A DNA stretch of 64,000 nt from Zantedeschia hybrid cultivar (Eukaryota; Streptophyta; Magnoliopsida; Alismatales; Araceae): the NCBI GenBank assembly GCA_030544215.1, contig JARZZO010000008.1:28621614-28685613 (forward strand), given 5' to 3'. A program made the position numbers and the translations under genes. Positions 1-8,879 of this stretch are shown here, in pieces. The first letter of the stretch is position 1; the number at the start of each line of letters is the position of its first letter. The notes under the pieces were generated by a model. The model did not search any database. It worked only from the letters and a program-made list of their open reading frames with translations, and was not told where the DNA came from.

Positions 1-1
1 C

Positions 2-3000
2 TGTATCAACCAGGCATGCATCCACGGCCTTCTTGCAGATATTGACCGTGATGCTCAGAGCCATGCTTCTGGCGGCTGGCGGTGCTAGTTCCGATGTGTG
101 GAATGTAATTGAGAGTTGATCCCCCTGAGGAACTAGTAGTGCTGCGATTTTCTCTACCGGCACGTCTTCGTTGACCATCACCTTCTGTAGGTATTCCATT
201 AAGGCTTCTTGGTGAATCTTGGACCTTTTAATTAATTCAAGTACAGTGATCCGTGCCGGTGTTCTGTCCAGATGTTTCAACAAGTCATATTGAGTGCCTG
301 GTGCACTCTCTTCATTATGGGCTTCCTCAGTCGGCTGTGATGGGCCGTCTCTGACTGTGGACTGAGGAAAGACCTTGTTGAAAATCCTTCCACTCCGGAG
401 CGCATGTTCCTCGACCGTGGAGGATCCGGGTGACACCTTGAGTACCGCAGAATCGGGTGGCGTAAGCGATGCAGAGGGTTGATGCGTAGGTGGTGGCGTT
501 GGGTTAGGTGGTGATGGTGTAGGGTTAGGTGGTGATGGCGCGGTGCGGATTAAAGGCCTAGAGGGTTGGATGGTAGATGGGTAAGTGGTTGGCGAAGTGG
601 GGAATGGGACGCGTAATAGCGGTCTGGATGGTTGGATGGCATCTGGGTAAGTAGTGGTAATGGGTGAAGTAGGAAATGGTACGCGTAATAGTGGCCTAGA
701 TGGTAAAAGGGGTGCGTTATTGGTTTGCGGGGGGGTATGTGATGGAGGCGTAGGAGTGCGGGGCGTAATGGGTCTAAGGAAGGTGGGTAGTGGTAGTGGG
801 TTATTGGGTGAGGGCGAGTGATATGTGGGTGTGGGTAGAGGGGTAATGGTAACGGGTTGTGGTCTGGGTATGTGGATGGTGCGGCGTGGTAGTCGCTCTG
901 CTGTACTTTGAACGTGACCCGTTGAATAGAGAGAGGAAGAGTCCTCTATCCTCCATTGTTGCCCACGACCAGCCTCAGACTGGCTGTTCGTTAGAATGGG
1001 AGCAACTTGGTTCTGGTTCTGGTGCTCCGGGAGTGGATTCTGCACTATGCCCATGTTGGGTGGTGCTGCTGCTTGTGCCGGTGGTCTTGCTTGCTGCTGC
1101 TGCTGCTGTTGCGGTCTTCTTGCCTTCAGGGCTGATATATATTTCTTCATTTCCTCCCAGTCTATGCCGCCCTGCTCATTGAGATCATGAATATAATCTC
1201 TGAATTGGAAGCAGGTGTCGATGGTATGCCCAGGTTGCCTATGGAAGTAGCAATACCTGGACGTATCGGCATTTTGAGGCCAGACGGCCTTTTCCCTTGG
1301 CAAAACTAAGGCGTTAGCCGCCATTAAAGCACTGAAGATATCGGCCAAGGATTCTGGGAGTGCCGGATATTCTGCCCTTTTCGGGCCTGGAGGTCTCCTT
1401 TGTTGGTTGTAGTCACCAGGAGGAGGGACATTGTGGTACGCCGGCGGTGCGCGCGGCTGGTACTGTGGCTGTTGCTGGTTCTGATACTGCTGCTGCTGGG
1501 GTTGCTGGTACTGCTGTTGCCGTTGCGGCTGTTGCTGTAGCTGTTGCTGGTTCTGATTCTGATTCGGCTGCTGGGGCCGTTGATACTGTTGTTGGTACTG
1601 GGGGTTCTGCTGCTGTCTATACCATTGCTGCTGTGGCCTCTGGTACTGCTGCTGACTCCTCACGAACTGGGGCGAGTTATTGTTCATGGTACTCACTTGC
1701 TCATGAGAGAGCGTGCCCTCAGTAGTCGGACCTATGCTGGAAGAGTTCGGCACTGCAGGCTTCCGAGGCGGAGGCCTGCTAGGTCTATGAGGATCAAAGA
1801 CGCTAGAGAATGTAGCGTCCTTGAAAGCATTCTGGCAGTACCGTGCTCTTTCATAGAGCTCTGCCATGTTAGTCAAATTATTCAAGGAGAGGACGAGCTT
1901 GAACTGGGGCGTGGCATTAGAAATTAACATTTTCACTTGTTCAGATTCGGACAAGTGATCCTTCACCTTTTCAGCCAGACCCCGCCACATGTCAGCAAAA
2001 CTGACAAACTCCTCATCAGGTTTCATCTTTTCTGCAATGAGGTCCGTGATAGACAAGGAGGGTGCAACTCTGTCCTGGTACCGTTGAATGAATTTGCGTG
2101 AAACGATACCGTAATCTTCTACTTCTGAGGGTTCCAGGGAAAAGAACCACTCGAGGGCTGGTCCCTCTAGAGATCTCCTGAACAAGAAGGCCAACGACCT
2201 CTTATCATTCTGCCAAAAAGAGGATTCATACATGAACTCCTTCAGGTGTGTGAAGGGGTTACCAGTACCGTTATACTTTCGGTATACTGGCATTTCAGAG
2301 GGTGGCAGATGGAATACTGGCAGGCTCGGTAGACTGATCTCTGGCACAGCTTTGACCCCCATCATTTTCTGGAGGTTATTAAATTGCTCATCCATACGCT
2401 CCATTTTGGCCAGCAGCGTTTGTGTGGTCAGATCTGCCTGGGGAGGAGGAGGAGGAGGAGGTAATTGGTAGGCCTGCTGCCTAGAGTACGTTGGACAGGG
2501 TGGACAATAGAGGGGAGGTCCGGCAGAGCTTCCGCCATGCCCGAGGGCATTTTGATAAGCAGGCGTTTGCGGTCTAGCCGGTTGCCTAGATGATGAAAGC
2601 TGCGGCCCAGCTGGCCGAAAAGTAATATGAAGGCCCTCCACAGCCTGATGGATATAAGGAGGAGGAAAAGAAGGTTGCTGAGGAACAGCAGGGGGAGCCA
2701 CAGGGTTCAGCTCGGCAGGCTGCATGGGTGCCTTCCCCTTCAAAATAGATTGGATCGCCTCAAACTGCTGAGGGTCCAGTCGGGAGGCAAGAACTCCCAG
2801 AGCATTGATGAGATCCGTAGGATCAGAGGATGAGGGATCATTCTGGTTCATGTCCCCCTCCAGATCGGGATTAGGAATCGCATATTCATGCGGAGGAGGA
2901 TCAGGATATTGATCACGTGGATGCAAAAGAGGTGTCCGAACATTCCCATCTAGACGATATGGAATGGGGATAGAACTACGGGAGGCATCAGCATCTCTCC

Positions 3001-3106
3001 CGCTCTCATAGTTGTATTCAGAATCCCGAGGGGCATTAGCATCTCCCTCGTAATTAACCATGGCGTCTGGAGCCACACTCAAGTCCCTTCCTGATCGTAG
3101 CAACAT
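2..3106 (-). CDS. gag: Gag-protease polyprotein of element N, intact, partial at left edge
   Basis: I scanned this minus frame codon by codon and found no stop from the ATG at 3104-3106 to the window edge, 1035 codons. The ATG is the first after an upstream TAA and matches the start of the O copy (MLLRSGRDLS). Order: hydrophilic N-terminus; retrotransposon gag (capsid-like) domain about residues 270-390; glutamine-rich tract about 475-560; knuckle-like motif with CHHC spacing (CYFHRQPGHTIDTC, near 620); short polyQ near 665; Pro/Thr-rich linker about 750-875; then the start of an aspartic protease. The window ends inside the catalytic site, after CLVDT. Gag packages genomic RNA and the protease would mature the polyprotein. 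The O copy is riddled with stops, so N is the younger and possibly functional member. Confidence 0.9.
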   Translation of the reverse strand, partial: MLLRSGRDLSVAPDAMVNYEGDANAPRDSEYNYESGRDADASRSSIPIPYRLDGNVRTPLLHPRDQYPDPPPHEYAIPNPDLEGDMNQNDPSSSDPTDLINALGVLASRLDPQQFEAIQSILKGKAPMQPAELNPVAPPAVPQQPSFPPPYIHQAVEGLHITFRPAGPQLSSSRQPARPQTPAYQNALGHGGSSAGPPLYCPPCPTYSRQQAYQLPPPPPPPQADLTTQTLLAKMERMDEQFNNLQKMMGVKAVPEISLPSLPVFHLPPSEMPVYRKYNGTGNPFTHLKEFMYESSFWQNDKRSLAFLFRRSLEGPALEWFFSLEPSEVEDYGIVSRKFIQRYQDRVAPSLSITDLIAEKMKPDEEFVSFADMWRGLAEKVKDHLSESEQVKMLISNATPQFKLVLSLNNLTNMAELYERARYCQNAFKDATFSSVFDPHRPSRPPPRKPAVPNSSSIGPTTEGTLSHEQVSTMNNNSPQFVRSQQQYQRPQQQWYRQQQNPQYQQQYQRPQQPNQNQNQQQLQQQPQRQQQYQQPQQQQYQNQQQPQYQPRAPPAYHNVPPPGDYNQQRRPPGPKRAEYPALPESLADIFSALMAANALVLPREKAVWPQNADTSRYCYFHRQPGHTIDTCFQFRDYIHDLNEQGGIDWEEMKKYISALKARRPQQQQQQQARPPAQAAAPPNMGIVQNPLPEHQNQNQVAPILTNSQSEAGRGQQWRIEDSSSLYSTGHVQSTAERLPRRTIHIPRPQPVTITPLPTPTYHSPSPNNPLPLPTFLRPITPRTPTPPSHTPPQTNNAPLLPSRPLLRVPFPTSPITTTYPDAIQPSRPLLRVPFPTSPTTYPSTIQPSRPLIRTAPSPPNPTPSPPNPTPPPTHQPSASLTPPDSAVLKVSPGSSTVEEHALRSGRIFNKVFPQSTVRDGPSQPTEEAHNEESAPGTQYDLLKHLDRTPARITVLELIKRSKIHQEALMEYLQKVMVNEDVPVEKIAALLVPQGDQLSITFHTSELAPPAARSMALSITVNICKKAVDACLVDT

Positions 3107-4114
3107 GATGTTAGATTCCCTTTTCAAAGATTTAATCAAACAAGTTGTACAGAGATTAATCAAACAAGTGGATGCTTAACGTGATTTTAAGATTCCTTGT
3201 TGAGTTATTTGAATTGGATTAAACCACAATTTCGCTCAGGGAAAGGATCCTAGTTTCAGTTCAATTTCCACCGTTATTCTCTAAGGCTTTCTCTCACAAC
3301 GCTTTCAGAATCTAACCAGGACTTCAATTGGTACAACCAGCCCGATGATCAAGGAGGAATACCTTGATTTTGGGGACTTATGGAGGTCTCAACGTCAACT
3401 TCTCTAGTCTGATCAAGGGACCAACCCAATCAGAGAGAGTTGCTGACGTCGAGTAATGTGTTCCTAAGAAGAGGAGGGTATTAGCCCCAATGCGTATGTC
3501 CTGTGGCCTGGATGGCCTCTAATGCTTAGTAAGTAATGGGTAGCTAGCACTCAAAACACAGAAATCTGGAAACTGAAAAAAATTAAGAAACTGTCTGAAT
3601 CGCGTCGATGATAGTCGACGCTATTCAAAACAGAACTTAATTTTCCGCAGAAGCAGATGCAGAAAGTAGAGAAACTGTGAAGCCTGAAAGGCGTCTAGGG
3701 GTGTTGACGCGGTTTGAAACGCGTCAGCAATCCTGGACGCTTTTCAGTTCGCAGAAACAGTTTTCCAGGAGGATTTTCTGGGTTGAATCCTCCTCAAACA
3801 AGGTAAAAAGCAGTAAACAATCGACTCATGCAAAATTTTTAGTTCCAGATTTTAAACAGGATGATTTACTAACTAAACAACTAGAAAAACAATCAATCAC
3901 ACATCATTTTTATCACAAAAACAGCTTTTTTTGAATTAATCAAGGGGAGGGCAAGATCTTGCCACTGGGGTGTGCACGTGGTGCACGAGGGAAATTAATT
4001 AAACTAAACACTCACCAATTGGTGAGGATGTGTCCAGAGACACAAATGGTGCACCGTGGGTGCCCGATATGATGATAGCAAGAACAAAAAGAAACTAAAA
4101 GATGGCGAGACCAA
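3107..4114 (-). other. 5' leader of element N (gag to primer site), no gene seen
   Basis: This untranslated leader lies between the primer site and the gag ATG. I see no coding. It holds three copies of a GCGTC-N10-GACGC inverted repeat at 3602-3621, 3691-3710 and 3721-3740; the first extends to arms GCGTCGA/TCGACGC. The same module recurs in the LTR. The rest is A-rich and matches the O leader (55650-56650). Confidence 0.7.
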
Positions 4115-4132
4115 GTCCCACCGTGATCGCCA
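4115..4132 (-). promoter_or_regulatory. Primer binding site of element N
   Basis: On the minus strand TGGCGATCACGGTGGGAC begins 7 nt inside the 5' LTR. It starts with the TGG that pairs with a tRNA CCA end. M has an identical 18-mer and O has one base changed. The implied tRNA 3' end looks like a plant tRNA-Arg, but I could not verify that. Confidence 0.75.
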
Positions 4133-4139
4133 AAAAAGC

Positions 4140-5437
4140 TGTAGGTGCTTAGAATGACCGTGTGATTAACATGAAATATCTATGTTGTTTAGTGTAAACT
4201 AACCTATTAAAAACAGCAACTAAAGTGCAGTGATCGCCAGAAACTTTTAACTTAAAAGTTTCAAGAGAGATATGATCGCCTACCTTTCAAACGTGGAAGA
4301 TTGAGTCCTTGGTTCCCCTTCCTCAGCCGGCTGAAGAAAGAGAGCCCTTTCTTTGCTTTTTGTTCTTGCTGTTGAATTTGAGGTTGAGGATCGTCCAGAA
4401 GTTGTGCTTGATTTCCCCTTTTGATCTTTTGTTGTTGTTGAGTGCAGCAGAGACAGAGAAAGAAAAAAATAATAATGATGAGAATTTAAGTAGAAGCAAT
4501 ATCTGAACTAATCATGATGTTAAGCATATTTAAAACAGCAAACTCACTTGTTTAATGGCTTTGAAACCCCTTTAGTCAAGTAGGTTTTGAAAGATTATGC
4601 TGTGGTGTGTGTTTGCATGAAGTGAATATGAAGAATGAAACTAATGAAATGAATGCAGTAATGAAAAACTTATGCCCAGTCGGTTGAAGCTTTGAAAGGA
4701 TGAAGATCTTGAAAGGGACGCCGACTTCTGGGAATGGCAGCGCTCCGGCGTTACGACGTTGTTACTTCGATCTTCAACTCGCTATAACGCTATGGCTCAA
4801 CTCAATTCTCTTCTCTTTTTTTTTTTAACTCTTCAACATGTAGGGTATTTATAGGCATTTCTTGCGTTCGAGATTAACATAGAAAAACTCCGAATTTATC
4901 CATCTTAACCGACAGATAAATACTGATTAATTCATCTTTATCTGTAATTATCTAAAACGCGTCCACCTTGGCTGACGCCTTTCAGATTAATTAAGATAAG
5001 GATAAATATCCGGGAAAACTTATCTTTATCTTTATTAGGTAAAACGCGTCCATCTATGTAGACGTCTTTTCGACTAATTAAGATAAAGATAAACATCCGG
5101 AGGAGAAGTTAAAATCACTTAGGCAACCTAAAACGCGTCGACATTCCCAGACGCCTTTTAGTTAATTAATTAATTAATTAAAATTCAAATTTAAACGTTA
5201 AAATAAGAATAAAGTCTAAATGGCGTCCACTTGGGTCGACGTCTTTTAGAATTCTTCATATTTTAACTCAAATTTGAGTTAAAATCAATTTAATTGATTA
5301 ACTTAAACACATCTGTTAAACTCGACACTTAAAAAGATTAATAAAAATTAATTAATGATTAATTATCAGACCATTTTGAGGCATTATTGTATGATATGAA
5401 ATTTACTCAAAATGATGTCAAAATTAGCGTGTCTACA
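4140..5437 (-). repeat. 5' LTR of element N (1298 bp)
   Basis: On the minus strand it starts TGTAGACAC and ends CACCTACA, the usual TG...CA ends, and is followed by the primer site. It aligns with the O LTR at 56675-57964. It contains four GCGTC-N10-GACGC/T units at 4959-4978, 5046-5065, 5135-5154 and 5223-5242, separated by AT-rich sequence rich in aagataa and ttaatta. A TATA-like tatttataggc on the minus-equivalent strand may mark the promoter (weak). Confidence 0.85.
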
Positions 5438-7460
5438 GAGGTCTCTACTCTAGATAGAGAGTCTAGGACAGTACCTAGGGTGGAGGTAGAGGCCGCTCTA
5501 GGACTAGTTGAGCCCCGACGTTGGTTGGACGAGACCCGGGAGGAGTTTAGAGATAGACTAGCTGAGTCTTCTTTTGCCATCTATTGTAGTGACCCTGATC
5601 AGGTAGAAGAGATAGATAGACAGCTTCGAGTCTTTTTAGTTTTCTTTTTTGGTCGGTTGCTCTTCGGTACGAAGGGCGACCATATCCACTATAGGTTCCT
5701 TTATTTATTAGACGACCTAGAGACCCTCCACGAGTATGCTTAGAGTGTGGCCCTTCTGGCCCACCTGTTTGCCGATCTTTCTGCGGTCACGCCAGACCGC
5801 GAGACCACCATCAGCGGCTTCTCGCCGTTTCTTCAAGTAAATTTCATTTTATTATTTGTTTATGCAATGTAATGATATGATGCTTTCTAACTTATATGTT
5901 TATGCATGCAGGTGTGGAGCTATCTTTACTTCCCGCTCGACCGAGCGAGGATTGTGAGACTGGGTGTCGTCCCGTTGGCCTGCCGCTGGCAGCCCATCGT
6001 GGACACAGCGCCACAGCACCACCAGCTGACGGCCCTCCGCCGTCAGTTCCTTGATTACCCGGAGCTCCTGGTAAGTCTTTAATTTATCCAGTTTTATTAA
6101 ATGCAGTGTTTCATTTATCAAATGCAATTTTATTCATATGAATGCATCTAACTTATATGCAGGTGATCTGGCGCCCGTACCTGGGTATGGGCGAGGAGGG
6201 CCAGCTGTGGGTGACGGCTGGCCGGAGACGGTTCGGGAGGTAGATGTGGCTCCACTGCCTCAATGAAATTGAGCCGCTCCGCCTCCGCCTGGTGATGAGG
6301 ATGCTGGGCCTCCATTAAAAATGGATCGAAAAGGAGGTTCCGGAGGGAGTAGGACGGAGCATGAGGGGTAAGCAAGCCCTCACTGATTGGCGGGCGAAAT
6401 TATCGGAGCAATACGAAGATTGGCATCGCCGGGGTGTCCAAGTGGAGTCTCAAGCGGAGAGTAGCGCAGCCTACCTCCAACAGTACCGGACACGTTACGC
6501 CGATTAGTTGCGACTGCTCTGACCTCTCGATGTAAGTATGACTTATGCTTCTTTCATTTTATTATTATCTTTAACTTATATTTGTCAATGAATGTATGCA
6601 TGTATGGTATGCAGGATGCACAAGATGTCGTGATCATCGACCTCCGGGCCTGCCTCCAAGATGCCGAGGCTCAGTTGGAATAGGTCCAGAAGGAGCTCTT
6701 TGACCTAGTATGTATGCATGCTTATGAGTGTTTTAATTAATTAATTTGTTTTGACAATTAGCCACTGACGGTTGTCTTTTGGTGCGGCGAGCCGTCTACA
6801 CCCAGGCGGCTCCCCCTACACATGGAGCCTCATCTTCTGCCTTGCCTGTTACTTATGAGGCCACCCTGGCTGACCTCCAGAGTCAGCTTGCCTCTACCAT
6901 TCACCGAGCTTCTCTTGCGGAGGAGGACCGTGCCGCTCGAGTAGGTTCTATTTTTTTCCCTTTCTTTTTCTGAATTTGATTTTAATCGCTTGATTGCCTT
7001 GGACTAACAATATCTTCTTCTGCAGGTTGCTGAGCTTCAGGAGGCCCTTCAGCAGAGGGATGTAGAGCTGGCAGAAGCTCGGACATCAGCCGCTCGCATT
7101 GCTGAGCTGGAGCCTCAGGTGGCGCGCCTCTCTACCGGTGATGTTGCACGACTCCAGGTTCGCCAGGAGATTCTGATCGAGGAGAGGGACTGAGATCAGG
7201 TTCGGATGGAGAGTCTCTAGGGAAGACTCTCAGTATTAGAGAATGAGCGCCAGAGTATCGAGGCGCAGTACCAGCGTACGCGGCAGCGAGCGCTGGATCG
7301 AGGTCAGGCGAGTGCTTTCATCGCCAGCATCGCCATATCGTCTGGCCAAGCAGGGCCGAGCACGATGGGACCACCTCCACTTCCTAGAGCTCCAGCGCCA
7401 GATGCCCAGGATGAGGCTCAAAGTCAATTTGATGAAAGGGCAGGGGAGAGTCAGCCATGA
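5438..7460 (+). pseudogene. Antisense plant-mobile-domain (PMD) gene of element O, 5'-truncated, with introns
   Basis: This plus-strand gene runs opposite to O pol. Apparent exons: 5438-5836, 5912-6070, 6163-6531, 6615-6707, a further exon ending at 6940, and 7026-7460. Most are bounded by GT...AG (for example gtaagtct/atgcag around 6071-6162); the acceptor before the 6940 exon is unclear. The order matches M's gene: mid-PMD (RVFLVFFFGRLLFGT), GFSPFLQ, an aromatic-rich exon, a VIWRPYL exon, then a coiled-coil tail of about 140 residues rich in Glu, Ala and Arg, with stop at 7458. The N-terminal half is missing because N's LTR begins here. In-frame stops (for example at the end of the FGR exon part) show decay. 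PMD proteins include host nuclear factors such as MAIN and MAIL1; the role in a retroelement is unknown. Confidence 0.75.
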
Positions 7461-8879
7461 GGGCTACATATGTACTTTTCCTTTTCTTCTTGTGTATCAT
7501 GTGCAAACACCTTTTGATGTATATATCAAATTTTTGCCTTCAGCTTTTTGTCTCACTTATTTGTGTGATTTCCTTGGCTTTCATTCTTGTACTCTGTACA
7601 TTACTTAACAAACAGGTTAAGCATCTATTTAGGCTTAGCTCCTTGCTCAGTCAAGTAACTGATCAATCAATCATTTTCTTGGTAGAAGGGTCAAGGGGCA
7701 TAGCCTTTATTAACAAAGATAGTATGAATAATCAAACTGTAAGCAAAATGCAACATGCAAGCAGACAGATGCTCACTGAAAGTAAAATGAATGAAACACA
7801 CTAGATGCGATAAGCAGATGCTAATTGAAATATTTTTGTTGTTTTGAAATATTTATTTTTGTTTGGGTTTTGGAACATATATATATATATATTTTGGATT
7901 TTTTAAATATCTTTTTTTTTATTTGAGATATGTGCTTTTTTTTTTTTGGATTTTGGAATATGTATTTTTTTTGGCTTTTGAAATATGTACTTTTTTTTGG
8001 ATTTTGAAATATGTAATTTTTTTTGCTTTTGAAATATGTACTTTTTTTTAAAAAAATTTTGAAATATGTTTTTTTTTTTTTTTTTTTGAAATATTGTGTA
8101 AACTAAAAGACCAGCATAGTACTCAGATCGAAAAGAAACATATTCATTTATTAACTTAATTCCCAAATTGTTCTTTAATAATCTAATTTAGACCTATCGT
8201 GCTTGAACTTGTGTTTCCATTCGTGATCCCATTTGATGATTTGATCTTTAGTCAATCTAGACCGTTCCTTAAGTTTGGAGTACGCCTCTTCAGAAAGAAA
8301 GGAAGAATTGGTTTAGAAAGCCCACGAGAAGGTTCCGGAGACCTAAAAAGATGTTCCTTTCTTATCCTAATATCTGTTGGGGTTCGGTCATTTTCTTTCC
8401 GGGGTATTTATCGACCTTGCGTTCCTTTTCATTTCATTTCATGGCCTTGATGTGGCGTTTATAGTGTAAATGGCCTTTTGATTTGACATTTGACTTTTGC
8501 CTTTTGTTTTTTCTTCTCTTTTTTTTTTCTTGGGACGGATCTCCCTCTTTTTTTTTTTTTATGACGGCCTCCTACTAAGATGGCGGATATTTTTGGTAAT
8601 CTATTCTAAGCCTCGTTCCGACATTATGGGCTGAGTGTAAAAATAGAATTTTGTTTTAACAGAATGATTTGCAATTTACACTTTTAGTGAAGCTTTCGGT
8701 ATTTCTTAGGACTTCACATCTTTTGTTACTCACGAATCAAACGTATCAGTGTGTGTAGTAATGTGTTTGAATTAAATTATCCAGACTAATAAGGGAATTT
8801 GAGTTTTTAAATTTTCTGATTCCACTGGTCTTCGTACCATGCTGATCGACTCTTTAACCTAAGGGTAATATTTCATAAG
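7461..8879. other. Tail-to-tail spacer between antisense PMD gene and pol of O
   Basis: No gene seen. Near 7690 the sequence gggtcaaggggc matches the region downstream of M's PMD gene (about 39465), so both come from a shared ancestral 3' region. The left part is the likely 3' UTR of the antisense gene, the right part that of the sense transcript. It also contains T-rich low-complexity sequence at 7875-8095. Confidence 0.6.
7875..8095. repeat. T-rich degenerate minisatellite
   Basis: An (AT)n run near 7880-7894 is followed by about seven loose copies of a 25-30 bp unit built on gaaatatgta plus a T8-T16 run plus ggatttt. A shorter relative occurs in M at about 40870-40920, in the same position relative to pol. 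Confidence 0.7.

Larger units (their letters stand above)
1..5437 (-). mobile_element. Tat-lineage Ty3/Gypsy LTR retrotransposon N, 5' part only
   Basis: Read on the minus strand this is a 5' LTR (4140-5437), a primer binding site (4115-4132), a leader of about 1 kb and an open gag-protease frame that leaves the window at position 1. The pol region and 3' LTR must lie to the left. LTR, leader and gag closely resemble those of element O (50192-57964), so N and O are one family. The right end of the LTR abuts the middle of O's antisense plant-mobile-domain gene at 5437/5438 with no polypurine tract, so N most likely inserted into O. The first bases outside are gaggt, the expected target duplication; the partner copy would be outside the window. 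Confidence 0.85.

Noticed and set aside
859..3934. Several plus-strand open frames, some Ala/Val/Leu-rich
   Set aside because: Those up to 2833 are opposite-strand shadows of the intact gag frame; the repetitive ones come from its CAG-rich glutamine tract. The 3677-3934 frame lies in the leader and has no support.
4140..5437. Single LTR shared by a tandem O-N array from unequal recombination
   Set aside because: The junction at 5438 is inside the PMD domain and lacks a polypurine tract, so it is not O's natural 3' end.
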